From positions 2,108,001-2,172,000 of the forward strand of contig NC_081334.1 of NCBI RefSeq assembly GCF_022539665.2: DNA of 64,000 bases, given 5' to 3'. The notes beneath the pieces were generated by a model. That model ran no database searches, had not been told where the DNA came from, and was given only the letters and a program-made list of their open reading frames with translations. This document shows, in pieces, positions 35,650 to 46,895 of the stretch (position 1 is the stretch's first letter; every line of letters begins with the position of its first letter). The translations under genes and the position numbers were made by a program. This DNA comes from Daphnia carinata. Its lineage: Eukaryota; Arthropoda; Branchiopoda; Diplostraca; Daphniidae.

Positions 35650-35725
35650 TTATTGACCGATATGGGGATCGAACCCAAGTATTCTAGCATGCTAATCAAT
35701 AACTTTGCCATTATGCCATCTATAA
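35650..35725 (-). repeat. tRNA-like sequence (SINE-related)
   Basis: On the minus strand, box A-like TGGCATAATGGCAAAG is followed by box B GGGTTCGATCCCC at tRNA spacing, and the T stem pairs well. The anticodon arm is irregular. This is a likely tRNA-derived SINE piece or pseudogene. Confidence 0.5.
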
Positions 35726-35817
35726 CTTGTTATTATGATGATAGGCATTCCATAATAACCTAGTGTCGAACTTATTTCAACATAGGCATCAAAATTTGAA
35801 TCAATGTTAGTACGGAC

Positions 35818-35885
35818 TGTCATGGCTTAATGGTAGCGCGATGTGCTGGAATGCTATAGGTTTGTCGTTCAAGTCCCTTACCAAT
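35818..35885 (+). repeat. tRNA-like sequence (SINE-related)
   Basis: Box A-like ATGGCTTAATGGTAGCGC and box B-like CGTTCAAGTCCC at tRNA spacing, with weak stems. It lies about 95 bp from the minus-strand tRNA-like piece, suggesting a composite or nested insertion. Confidence 0.4.
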
Positions 35886-35889
35886 CGAA

Positions 35890-36940
35890 TATATCCACGC
35901 TTGTCAAGCTTGAGAAAAGCTTGAGCTTTCATCATTCCATGCAGCTTTCAACGATAAACCAATGGAAACAATGCTTACCATTAAAAGTGACAAAAACAAA
36001 GCAAAAAAAAAAAAGTTGATATATGTTATGTGTGAACACAGCTAACACAGACGAATTTTGCAAAAAATATTTTATAAAAAAAATTTTATTGACAATTCTC
36101 TGCGCATTACAATTATTTTTGCAACTTTAAAAAGGCACAATAGCCCTTTCAAAAGTTGCCGTCAACCCAGGCAGGGGGAGACACTGCCTTGTTGACCCAC
36201 CGGGGAGATTACCCGGTGATTGGCTAAGAGAAGCCGGAAGAAGAGCTGAAGATTTGGAACATTTTTACAGGAGCGATTAACCTTTAGTTCGGATTTGTGG
36301 ATAGCCACATCGCCCTCCGTGAACACATCATCGGACTATGCGGACCCCCACGTCCCCTTTCCGGCCAGAGCCCTCCAAACCTCGGTATATGTTGTTTTTA
36401 TATATACCGTACAGTAGGGGAATGACCCCCTACGGGCTTATTACGAGTCAAGGGGAAACGGGGCTACGGAAAGGAAGGGAGCCCAGATATGCACTTCAAT
36501 TTTTTAAATATAAAATACCGTCTCGGGAATCCGAATGAAGTATAGAAATATGTCATCCATCCAATCATTACAATTTATTCAGTGTCATGCCCCAACCAAG
36601 AATTTTTTCAGATCCAATGTTACTATTAACCTACACTGAGAAAAGAAAAACAACACCATTAACCATCTCAATTGTTGCTCATGTGACTTACATGACTCAT
36701 AGATTCAACTTCTGACAGAAGCTTGGGAAAGGCCATACAAATTGTAGATGAAAATCATTGTATAAGGCTCTTGAATGATAAAATAACACCCCTAGAATGT
36801 TGCATTGTTGATAGTTGTGTTCCCAGTATGCTGAAAATCCTTTTCTATTGGATAATTTTTTTTTTGTAGATTAGAAATGTTTGGCAAAAAGGAGGAGAAA
36901 AGCTTCATCGTAAATTCAAAAATTTTTCAAGAAAATTCCT
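35890..36940. other. Unclassified intergenic sequence
   Basis: No gene was recognised. It contains a moderately GC-rich part (36170-36540) with short hairpins, for example around 36110-36165 (GCAACTTT...AAAGTTGC), possibly an old repeat of unknown class. Confidence 0.35.
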
Positions 36941-36947
36941 TTCATAC

Positions 36948-37497
36948 CTAAAGAGTCCATGTATGATGTTCATCGCTGCAATGCCAGTGAAGTGAAACAT
37001 CTTTAGGGCCATTTAAGTACCCAGCTTCACCAACACTCTGAACGTAAAGGACAAGGTGTTCTTTAGCAAGAGAAGCAGAATTATTTGAGGCTTCTAGCTG
37101 TGACAGAACTATAAAGGATTGCTGTTGTACCGGATTCATTAACAAAAGATGGTACTTCTCATTAGACAATTTGCATTACTCTATTACTTTACCTCACACC
37201 TTAACGGTAATGCACTCTGTGTTTTTTCAGCTACAGGCTGACTCTTCCATCCTGTAACACTTCCAGACTTGACTTGATCTCCCCGCTAAAATTCTGTGAA
37301 TGCAAAATAATAGCATTAAAAATACTTTTTCGATAGACAAAGAACGGGGAAGTACCTAATCCATGTTTTAGGTTGAACTCGTGCCATTTCTGGGTTTCCG
37401 TACCACACCCATTTTTGGCCCAAATACAGTCCCACAATTGTTCAGTTCCATCGCTGCATGGACTGATTACGAACAATAATTGAGCCTGCAGGTTCAT
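36948..37497 (-). pseudogene. Broken minus-strand gene-like blocks
   Basis: Protein-like frames occur at 37497 to about 37345 (MNLQAQLLFVISPCSDGTEQ onward), at about 37300-37200 (frame reading DQVKSGSVTGWKSQ), and at 37169-36948 (a frame containing NEKYHLLLMNPVQQ). I could not join them with splice sites in consistent phase, and stops separate them. A decayed gene or mis-guessed exon edges are both possible. The family is not recognised. Confidence 0.25.
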
Positions 37498-37847
37498 AAT
37501 TAGAGCTAAAAAACAATAATTAATAATTGAAAACTAATATAATAATCTTTGTACTTACCATCCTTATCTTTTATTATCTTATCCATTTTAACATATTTTT
37601 CTCCAGCCACACGTTATTCTCCATCCACGCTACTCAACTAACTGCGAATGGCATCCAATGGACTGAAATTGCCTACATGCCAGTAATAACGAGTCTGAGC
37701 GGTAGATGGCTACGTGTCGGAAAAAAAGAAAAAAGTGTAATTTTTTTTTTGGCGAATTTTTTTTTTTTGGGGGGGTAAAACGGATTGCCATTTCCAGTGA
37801 TTCATTGTGATGCTTACAAAATTGTCTTAATTCTTTCTTTTTCCAAA

Positions 37848-38085
37848 GCCATCTATGAATAGGCATGAACACCATACCCAATGGCATCTACGAAGAGACA
37901 TGCCCACCAAACACACGCGCCATCTATGAGCAGACACGCACACCAAGCAGGCGCGCCATCTATGAGCAGACACGCACACCAAGCAGGCGCGCTATCTATG
38001 AGCAGAACACACACCAAACGCCACGCCATCTATGCGCCATCTATGTGCAGATATGCATACCAAACCCAACGCCATCTATGAACAG
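37848..38085. repeat. Minisatellite of about 36-bp units containing GCGCCATCTATGAGCAGA
   Basis: About six imperfect copies, each with a (G)CGCCATCTATG core followed by an ACACCAA(G/A) segment. GCGCCATCT is exact at 37917-37925, 37953-37961 and 38034-38042, with near copies elsewhere. This is the reverse complement of AGATGGCGC, a CTCF-core-like motif. Confidence 0.8.
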
Positions 38086-38089
38086 ATAA

Positions 38090-39815
38090 GCGTATACACA
38101 TTCAAAACAGATTTTCTAAAACGCTATTGATGTGTAAGTGAAGTAATTTTCCCCCGTACGTCGTCCCTCATTTAGCAGGAGAACGATGTCTCCCATTAAC
38201 CTTTTCGTGATATCTAAATAAATTTTAGAAACAATGTTTAAGCAATCTATGTGGGTACCTTATTAGTTTGTCGAATGTTGGGAAGGCTTAGGGACAGGAA
38301 TAGATGTATTTTTTTTCTTTTCACAGGTTTGGCTCTCGAACATCATGATTAGAGTAGTTGTCTTTGGTAGAAGAATAATCTTCTGAGATGAAGTCAGAAA
38401 GACCAAGTAGGCTACTAGCACTGTTGAAGTAGTTCTCCTCAACTAGTCACAATCGTTGCAGTTATCTACACATTTACATGCATTACTACACCATCCCTTC
38501 CCAACCTATTCCTGTTCATCTGTTTCTATTTAACAATCAAGCTAGAATTCCTTTGCCTGTGTTTCTGCTGCCATTAAATTTTGTTATTATAATAACAAAT
38601 GCCATAACAATCTATATTTACCAAACAGATAAGCTTATGGATGTAGCAAATCTCAGAACAATCTATAAATCAAAAGAAGCAAATGGTAATAAAAAATGGA
38701 AACATTATCACTATACATAAATATTTACCTGTGCAATCTCCACAGTGCTATTCCCCACACTGGTAACAACCACTATTATAATGTATAAATATTTATCCAT
38801 CTCACAAGCAATTAATAAGGTTTTCAACTACTTGCATGATAAGTCTACTGACATCTGAGCTACGGCACATGCAACTCTTCCAGAGCGTTACTGAACTATG
38901 AACTTCGAGATATGAATCTGGGCTTCGCGAGACGGCGTTGCTCGCCAGGTGAGGCAGTGAACGCCATCTAGCGAAGACCAGTTTTCGCGGGACGTCCTAT
39001 TTTAGAACCCGCTCTCCCAGGCTATGTCAATCTTTAAGGGAACATTTTTTTCCACCATGTCCCATCATTAAGATGATTTTGGATTACCTCTCAGGTAACT
39101 GCTTTGATTGGCTAAATACTGATACAACTTCACGTCATGGTAGAAACTGTACTCTGAGACAAATAAACCTTCGATTTACGTTTACCGATATTCCCAGAGA
39201 ATTGGCTGAAAAGCTTTCTAAACGTTACAGCATAACAGTAACCTTTGTTTTTTAAAAATCTCTTGCGTTAACTAACCTGAACTAAAGTAAAATTCAATCA
39301 AGGATTCTTCAATGTGATAGATGTTCAGTATCAATGGTTTTCGTGTGTCCTTTCCTTGTAGAGATCAACTCCGTTCTGACTCAACGTAATCCCCATTAGT
39401 AACCTGAAACAGATCCGCCGCATTTACGCTTAAAAACAGATTCGTTTCGTTTCAGCGACACAAATACGCAACACCAGACACCCCTGAAATCTAAATAGGC
39501 AAATCTGATATATTATGTTATTTGTAAATCTTTTTGCTCTGCTTATATCCAACTCCTTTCAGTTTTATACCAATAAGGCATACAAGTAACCAAATCAGAA
39601 AGCAATAAGTCCGAAACCCACAAAAAATCTTTTGTTTAAGATCCAATTCTTCCAGAGCTTCGTTTTTCCTGCTTACGAATTTGTTCGCATTCCTTCTTAT
39701 TCTGTTCTACAGCTACACAAGGCGTTAAGCTCTATTCTTGAACGCGTTGCGGCAAAATTTTGGCAGCGCTTGTCGATAAATTTTGTTACCGAAATCTTTC
39801 GAATGTGATGAGTTT
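38090..39815. other. Intergenic sequence without recognised genes
   Basis: AT-rich, with scattered short frames only. ACGCCATCTAGCG at about 38952 resembles the minisatellite core. Confidence 0.4.
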
Positions 39816-39821
39816 ACCTGG

Positions 39822-39829
39822 TATATATA
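39822..39829 (+). promoter_or_regulatory. TATA box of candidate secreted-peptide gene
   Basis: TATATATA lies about 35 bp upstream of an initiator-like GGTCACTG (39857-39864) and 64 bp before an ATG. Spacing fits a focused core promoter. Confidence 0.45.
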
Positions 39830-39885
39830 AGTTGTCGGCAATGCCAGCCCGCACTGGTCACTGCAGTATTTACTCCCCTGACGCG

Positions 39886-40156
39886 ATGCGTTCATACACT
39901 GCGGTCCAGGTGTAACAGTGGATGACCTAAAATCGTTTGAAACAACGGTCAGGAAAGAATTTGTTATCTCACCCTCGTCTGCGTTGGTTATTGTAGTAGG
40001 ACAGTAGCAAAGACGGCAAGGCTACAAGGAGAAGACGGTGTGTTTGAAGAAATTGCGCAAGATGGCTGTATGATGGAGAGATGGATGGCTAATGAAAAAG
40101 CCCTATATGAATTGGCGGCGACGAAATGCCAGATGCCACGGCGATGCCTCGTTTAG
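39886..40156 (+). CDS. Candidate small secreted peptide gene
   Basis: Exon 1, 39886-39909, encodes MRSYTAVQ. A 43-bp intron with GT...CAG ends leads in frame to exon 2 from 39953, reading a hydrophobic ICYLTLVCVGYC stretch, an acidic segment (GEDGVFEEIAQDGC) and CQMPRRC before a TAG near 40154. About 76 residues, with a plausible signal peptide and three Cys in the mature part. The intron is unusually short, so the start may differ. No peptide family is recognised. Confidence 0.35.
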
Positions 40157-40159
40157 GTA

Positions 40160-40316
40160 CTACAACGTCATCCGACATAGCCATTCTTCATTCGGCTCCT
40201 TGTAGGGGCTTGCACCAGGGACTAAATTGTCTTCGTCCGGATTTTCAGGTTCTCCTCTTCCAGGCTCCTGCGCATTTATTGGTGGTTCATCCCACAATTG
40301 TATCCACCTCCCAGAC
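40160..40316 (-). CDS. Possible terminal exon of an unknown minus-strand gene
   Basis: On the minus strand a pyrimidine-rich tract and AAG acceptor precede a 157-bp open block (SGRWIQLWDEPPINAQ, then a Pro/Glu/Asp-rich part, NEEWLCRM and a stop). It looks protein-like but its phase does not fit the exons at 40422-40634. It may be a separate transcript or chance. Confidence 0.25.
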
Positions 40317-40421
40317 CTTGTTAAGAAGAAATGGAAAAAAGCAAGTGTAAAGTCATTTTGAAACAAATGAACAATTTGAACAAATGAACTTCAAAAAAAA
40401 ATTTTTACAGATAATTCCTTT

Positions 40422-40634
40422 TTAGCAGAAATTGCTTGCCTCTTTCAGGATATCATAGGCACCCTTGTTGACATCAAGACTTAGATCTTTGTTTGGCAAG
40501 GCAGTTGCAACAACCTCATCTGCTAGGAGCTAGCTGCATATTTCACAACAACTCCAACATTATTTGTGAATTGTATATGATTCAAATTCTCATACTTACT
40601 AAAGGGTGTCAGAAATCCATCAACACAAAGCAAC
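40422..40634 (-). CDS. Two consecutive 3' exons of an unrecognised minus-strand gene
   Basis: Exon 40634-40600 (35 nt, acceptor CAACAG, donor A|GTAAGT) joins across a 77-bp intron to exon 40522-40422 in matching phase. The encoded end reads LLCVDGFLTPFT, then DEVVATALPNKDLSLDVNKG, then AYDILKEASNFC and a stop. Matching phase and good splice sites support real exons. The upstream exons were not identified and the family is unknown. Confidence 0.35.
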
Positions 40635-41142
40635 CTGTTGGGGAAAAATGATTATCATGGGACACAAAAAAAAATGGATGTTAACATTACCACAAGAATT
40701 ACAATCTTAATCTTTCAAACTTTCAAGTTTTATACATCTCAAAAGTTATCAAATATGCAATCTAAATTACGTTAATAAGAGCTCTGCCACTCAAGAAATT
40801 TACAACTGATTTAAAAAAAAACGTGGCTTAAAACCAATCCCTAGAGAAATTCAGTAGCTGGTATCACTTCTAAAAGCACTTTCAGGATCCAATACTCTCG
40901 ACTGAACTAATTTTATCCACGGCACCTGTCACACAAAATTGACCTACAAAAGACTGATAACTGCATGACACACTGAAAAGGCATTGAAAAAGACACTATC
41001 TGCGGTGATATTCAATTATTCGGTTACCATCCATTTCCTACCGCGTGCACGGCAAAAATGTAACAGCCGACGCTTCTAGATAACCTAGCAGTTAGACATT
41101 TCCTCACTAGATGTCTTGATATACCAATGTTGCATAAATATT

Positions 41143-41422
41143 CCAGGAGTAGTAACGACTGCAAAACAACTTGAGCTATGCATGTTAGGAACCAGAGATA
41201 GCTTTACCGAATCGCCAGTACTGTCCTATACCGGACAATTTTGGCCCGCCAGCGTACTCTGATAAATTTAGATCTTCCATAAAATTGGCGCTATTAAACC
41301 TGCCAATTATCGGAGCGTACTGGCGATTTAGCACTGAGCAGCATCAACGCCATCTAGGAACTTTCAAGAACGGAAATGCTTAAGCTCTTCCGTGTAAAGG
41401 GTATGTCTGTTACTACTCCTGG
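41143..41422. mobile_element. Short terminal-inverted-repeat element (MITE-like)
   Basis: CCAGGAGTAGTAAC at 41143-41156 is perfectly inverted at 41409-41422, bounding 280 bp. Inside are a second imperfect inverted pair (CCAGCGTACTCTGATAA near 41250, TTATCGGAGCGTACTGG near 41310) and an ACGCCATCTAGG motif. There is no transposase frame. The target duplication is uncertain. Confidence 0.6.
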
Positions 41423-43317
41423 TATACTCCGTGAACAGACCATGGAGTGTAGTTCAAGATTCATTATTTTTACATTAATTCATTATCATATTTCTAATAT
41501 AAGTATGACAGCAATCAAGTATTATGTTTCATCTCATGATTGGTACCGGTGATGGTTTGCGTACGTCATCGACAGTCATTTTTTAATACAACTGAACAAT
41601 GTGAATGACTGACATAATTATTTTGCATCTGAGTATACTTCCATATAAAAAAGCGAGAAAATGCGCTGCGTATTTTGTTTTGTTTCTTATGCCAAATAGA
41701 AGCGCGTCGTAAAGGACGAGCGTTGAATTTGAGAGTCCGTGAGTTCTAGCGGTCTTTTGTCCGCTTGCTCATGTAGACGTTATCAACGGTTTTCCATGTC
41801 CGGTTCAACATTTTGACAAGAAGAATAGCTTAGAACTGGGAAGGGGACTTTTTTCTTTTTATTTCCAGTTCCCTTTTTGAGTACAACTTAACTTGCCGTT
41901 TTTTCTTTCATATTTCGAATTTTATATGAACACGGTTAAACATCAGGCTCATCTCTGTAAGTCTTTTGCTTTAGAGAAGGGAAAAGGACAGCTTAAGTAA
42001 TCGTTTGCCACTTCCGGCATGCTGAAATCGGATATCTCATTTGATTTCGTTATCACCAGAGTAGCTGCGCAAATAGCAGTACGAAGTGCGCATAGGGATC
42101 TTTCTCGACGGTAGAGACCTTCGGCAGACTCAACGGTCATGACCTCAAAGAGAGGGAGAGAATGTTGTTATCTGGGTGGATCTGGTTTCTCATTTTCAAG
42201 AGATCGTTTATATGGGGCGTCTTTTGTGAAGGGGCCTTTTAGTCGCGCAGCTCAATTGAGCATCAGGTTGCTGCTGCCGTGAGAGTGAAAGGGCGTGCCC
42301 TCGGCGAAAGAAATCAAAAGGACGAGCTTCTATTTCCCTCTCGCGCTTCTAGGACTGAAATCTATTTTATTTTTTCTGTTGGGTGAATTGAGAATTCATT
42401 GCTGCTAAAGACACTTTGAAACATTTAATATTTACGCTTTTTTATCGATGATTAGTCCATCGATTATGTCTAATATCGGCAGCAATTTTCATTTGTTGTT
42501 GTTGTTTCTTAAATATTATAGCCCACTAGTTAATTCAATATAATTTTACGATATCAAACATCCTTAATAACTCAATGGGAATGCAATAAAGGGGGAGGTA
42601 TGTTTTGGATATAGAAACATCTAGAGATCAGGTAGCGCCCTTTTATTCAAGGAGAAGAAAAGATAAGGTGTACGATTATATTACTTAAGACGGTTTCAGC
42701 TGACTTGATGGTGAAGCAAAACGTTTTTGAGTAGAGTAGGAAATGGAAATGGATTGTTTCGTGCGCTATTATCGCTCTCTTCCGCCTTTTTGCAAACGCT
42801 GTCAGAAGGTCAGGGCTCGCTGCAAAGAACGAAGAGGATGGCAATCTTATCGTAAATCAGAAAGAGTACTAATGCAAATCAAATTTTTTATCATTTCAGC
42901 TACCCTTTAGTCTTTCTTTATTGGTCTCTGTTTTATCTTTTTTTACGAAGGAACTGTGTTGGTTTATTCTAAGTCTATCTATCAGGCCAATGCAAATAGG
43001 CAATCGATGTCGGTTAATGTAATGGTTGGGAAAGATATATAAGCGTTAATTGTAGAACCGCACACAATTGAAATTTAACAGAAACCGGTTGTATATATTT
43101 CTGCTTTTTATGTACATTGTCTAGAAGCACTACACATCACGAGAAATGAGCCAGGGAATGACTTAAAAATTAAAAACAATAACATCGGGGCAGAAATAAA
43201 TACAACTTTGTTATGTCATAAGTACGGGAAGGATGACCAAGGACAGTATTCGCAACAATATTGGAAATAGGCGGAATGTTACACGATTGGATGAAACTAA
43301 AGAAAACAAATAAAGTA
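41423..43317. other. Gene-free region downstream of the HES gene
   Basis: AT-rich. It probably includes the HES 3' UTR at its upper end. Short frames at 41949-42140 and 42647-42844 show no recognisable features. Confidence 0.4.
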
Positions 43318-44643
43318 TCACCAAGGTCTCCATACGCTTGATTTTTCTGCGTCTGGTTTCGGCAAAGATAATGAAATGTGGTCTTTATACGGACTAACTC
43401 CGCGCTGACGCATAATTTCAGAAGCACAGGTAGGCTGAGTGGGAGACGGGGCTAATGAACTGGACGAGCTAACAGGTGAAGAGGTGCTGGTAGCAAGGAA
43501 GCCGCTTGTCCAAAGGTCGGTGTTGTAGACGTCATTCGCTTTCCCCTTGCTCTCAGATGACCATGAAGAAGGCATAATCCTGTGTCTTGTCAACTGGCTA
43601 TTTGTTCTTTGATTCCAGCTATCGGTCATATCTGGTGACCCATGAGGAATGGACTTGAAACCGCAAGTCCAGCGAGATGATGCAACATCAGTTCTAAACA
43701 CATTTGCTGGGGATGAATTCGGCGTCGACGTAAATTCAAAGCCATTTGTTTTGTTTGTAAAGGAACGTCGATGGCAAAAATCCTGGCTCTCTTCTGATGC
43801 TGACGAACACAGAGCGTGATTCACGGGCGAAGATCGATGAGGCAGAAGTTCGGGAGAAGACAAGAGCATGTCCTTTTCTTCAAAGGAAGAGCAGGAATCG
43901 CTTCCCAACGACAGTGAGGGGGATATTCGATGGATCTGATCAGGATCTATATTTGCCAAGAAGTTTTCTAAATGCCAGCCGATTCTTTTGTGTAAGTTTT
44001 CTTCAACTGTCTGCTGTTGTTGTTGGCGCAAGACTTCTCGAACAACGCGAGCGCACTCCTTGAAGCCAGCTTTAAAATTCGACGAGTCAGATGACGGAGA
44101 CGAACATGTGTCAGAAAATCCGGTACCGCGTTCGCCCAGGCCATTCCGCAATGCAAGCCGTTCCTTGTGGAGTTTTTGGACATAGTTAACGGTGAGTTCG
44201 AGAACGTCGGCTTTCTCCAGTTTAGATGGTCGGGAGCCCTTCATTCATAATAGTAATTGTTTAATTTTTGTTATTATTGCCTGGTAACATTTCATGATAT
44301 TATCAATGACACTATACCACATTACAAGTAGTAACCGATGTATGCAGAACCATGTCTCTTATGAGAACTATAGAAAAGACAAAAAATGAAGAACAAACCT
44401 CTTTTTTCACGTTATCCGTTTCCATTAGAAGCCGTTTTAGGTCATTGAGGCTCTGGTTAATGCGCGCTCGTCGCTTCTTCTCCATCATAGGTTTGCGCAC
44501 CTATTTTCATGAGTGATGCACAGATGAATTAAGCCATTTCCTGGGAAAGCCAACTAATATTTAAATCGTACCTTTCTGTTCTCCGAGCCGCGTGTTTCAA
44601 ATCGATTGCCTTCTACCAAACACGTGTCACGTTTTCGGTTCAT
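43318..44643 (-). CDS. HES/hairy-type bHLH-Orange transcriptional repressor with WRPW
   Basis: Notch-pathway type repressor that recruits Groucho. Exons in transcript order: 44643-44572, 44500-44399, 44238-43318; total 364 residues. The basic region has the family Pro (RKPMMEKKRRARINQSL), helix 2 is KLEKADVLELTVNYVQKLH, the Orange domain is FKAGFKECARVVREVL plus WHLENFL, and the protein ends exactly in WRPW. The basic-HLH junction spans exons 2 and 3, as in hairy-class genes. A Gln run and Ser-rich linkers fill the middle. Whether it is hairy, deadpan or E(spl)-like cannot be settled by eye. It is head-to-head with the ZIP gene. Confidence 0.93.
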
Positions 44644-45652
44644 TTTCACTTTTTCTTAAAGAATACAGAGCCAAAAACGCGCAAGAGATCAGAGACTATG
44701 TTTACGGATACGAGCCGAGTTTTACGGTTGATGTGTCTGCTGCAGTAGTTTGAAACCAACTGAACTAAATAATCACAAGGCTTACAAGGGATAGTCTAAA
44801 TAATCCTGGGATGTACACCTTGGGAACTTTTGAAAAAATGAACAGGTTCGCATGCCTTGTCCCAACGCCGACAAACTGTCATCGAAAAACTGTTGAATAA
44901 AAAACGATTGCAACCGCACACCATGCACCTCCCATTTCGTCCACCACCCTATTTCCTCAATATATCCGTGTACTATAGAACTCGATGAATGGTAGTTCTT
45001 AAGGCCCCTCCTACCCTCCCTTTTTTTATTTTCCTCAACCGTCTTTCGAAAATACAACAAGTTGGATTCCTCATCGCGCTTTCCTCTGGTAAACGTACCG
45101 CCGTTTTTTTACGTTATGATTAGCTCTGTCCTATAGAATTCTTTGATCATTTGTACGTGTTGTCCAAATGGCCTCGACAACACATTATAGTCTCAATCGA
45201 ATGCTGATTTCGAGGTAGCGATTTGTTTTCTCGTCAAATCAACCGTTTATGAAATATGTCGATTAACCACGCTGGCGCTGATGCCTATTAGCGCGCTAAC
45301 AACGCTAAAAGTCATACCGATAACCTAACGACAAAATGTTAACCGTTGTTTTGTCTGAAATCATTTTGTACACTTTGTAATTAAATCTTCTTGTAACTTA
45401 ATAACGAAGCTGAAATTTATTTTAAAATTGCGCCATCAGCAAAGTGTTTCACCGCAATTCCGTAAGATGGTATTTTGTTGTCAAGAGTCAAAGCTGATGG
45501 GCGTCTGCTCATGTGAGAAATACGGAAACAAAAGCGCACGGAGACACAAAACATTCTCATTTTAAATCGTTACTCAAACGCCTCATCAGCTATTCCTGCT
45601 CGGCCGATCGAGTGGTTTCGTCACTCGATGTCAAAAGCTGTTATAAACTAAC
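44644..45652. promoter_or_regulatory. Divergent intergenic region HES / ZIP transporter
   Basis: About 1 kb with no credible frame. It should hold the HES upstream control region and the ZIP promoter. I did not identify confident Su(H) or N-box sites by eye. Confidence 0.4.
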
Positions 45653-46893
45653 ATGGACATCAACAAAGCAAAAAGCATTATATTAGCTACCTTATTTGTG
45701 GTTACACTATTATCATGCCTACTGCCATTGAAGTTAATGGATACCATCCGTCATGTTGCAGACCCTGTTCGGAAATTAAGGTTATATTATTATCAATTTC
45801 AAAGAATCACCTTTCCTTATTGTTTTCTTATGAACATAAAGGTATACAAGAATTATCAGTCTGTTAAACTGTTTTGCTGGTGGAGTTTTTCTTGGAACTT
45901 GCCTGCTAGATCTATTTCCAGAAGTCCAAGATAACATGAATGATGTTATGACTGCATTAAAAATTAGCAGCTCATTCCCTGTTGCTGAATTTCTAGTTGT
46001 CTTAGGACTCTTCATTGTTCTTATTGTGGAACAAATTTCCCTTGACTGTAGATCTGAATCCACCAGGTAATATCTAATCCTATAGCTACTTAATAATGTA
46101 GCATAATTTAGTATTCTTACTTGTCTTGCGTAGGTTAGAGGAGGAGGAAAGAGAATCTTTGCTTCAAGGTTCTGTACGGAATGCAAATGAACCCAGCGGA
46201 GATCCAGAAGTGACATTTCAGTATGGAACTGTACAGCCTATCAATGAAGCAGCCCATCACAGTCATAGCCATGATAATTCTAATTCAACAAATTCTTCAC
46301 TTCGGGCTCTGTTATTGTCAATAGCTCTGTCCTTACATTCCATTTTTGAGGGATTGGCAATAGGTAATTGTTTATTTAACGTAAAAAATATTGCTCCTCT
46401 AAGTGTGTTTACTTTATTTTTTTTAAAGGTAGTTATTTATTTTGTTTGACTTTATTTTAATCCTTATTTTTTTTTTTAAATCTTAGGTTTACAAAAGAAT
46501 GTGGAGTCGGTTCTCCAGATCTTTGCAGCTGTAGTGCTACATAAGTGCGTGATAGCATTTGGTCTCAGCCTTAACCTCGTTCAGAGCAAACTTCGAACAA
46601 GAGTGATAGTTCAACTAACTCTAATATTTTGTCTAGCCGCTCCGATTGGTATGGGAATCGGAATGGGAGTCGAATTGCTCAGTAATTCTCTCGAAGCTAC
46701 AATACTAAGTGGTATTTTGCAAGGCATGGCTTGCGGCACATTCCTTTACGTCACCTTTTTCGAAGTACTTCCACACGAGTTAAATAGCAGTGATCTTAGA
46801 ACGCCAAAAATGATCTTCATTATCCTGGGTTTTGCTGCGTCTTGCGCAATTGTCTTCCTTGATCCTGAAACGGCAAAACCGAGATGTCCCTAG
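45653..46893 (+). CDS. ZIP-family zinc transporter (SLC39A1/3-like)
   Basis: Multi-pass membrane importer of Zn2+ into the cytosol, ZIP subfamily II. Exons: 45653-45780, 45842-46066, 46134-46363, 46487-46893; total 329 residues. TM1 is IILATLFVVTLLSCLLPL; FAGGVFLGTCLLDLFPEV forms TM2. A variable loop carries the His cluster HHSHSHD. The metal-site helices SIALSLHSIFEGLAIGLQ and VVLHKCVIAFGLSL hold the conserved His, Glu and His residues. Three more helices follow. Confidence 0.93.
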
Positions 46894-46895
46894 CC

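Noticed and set aside
37849-38095. Minisatellite considered as a CRISPR-like array
   Set aside because: Units are contiguous and degenerate with no unique spacers of constant length, and the setting is a eukaryotic genome.
43318-44643. HES-type gene considered as a cMyc/Hey-type bHLH
   Set aside because: Pro in the basic region, an Orange domain and the exact WRPW end place it in the HES/hairy group; Hey proteins have Gly in the basic region and a YRPW-type end.
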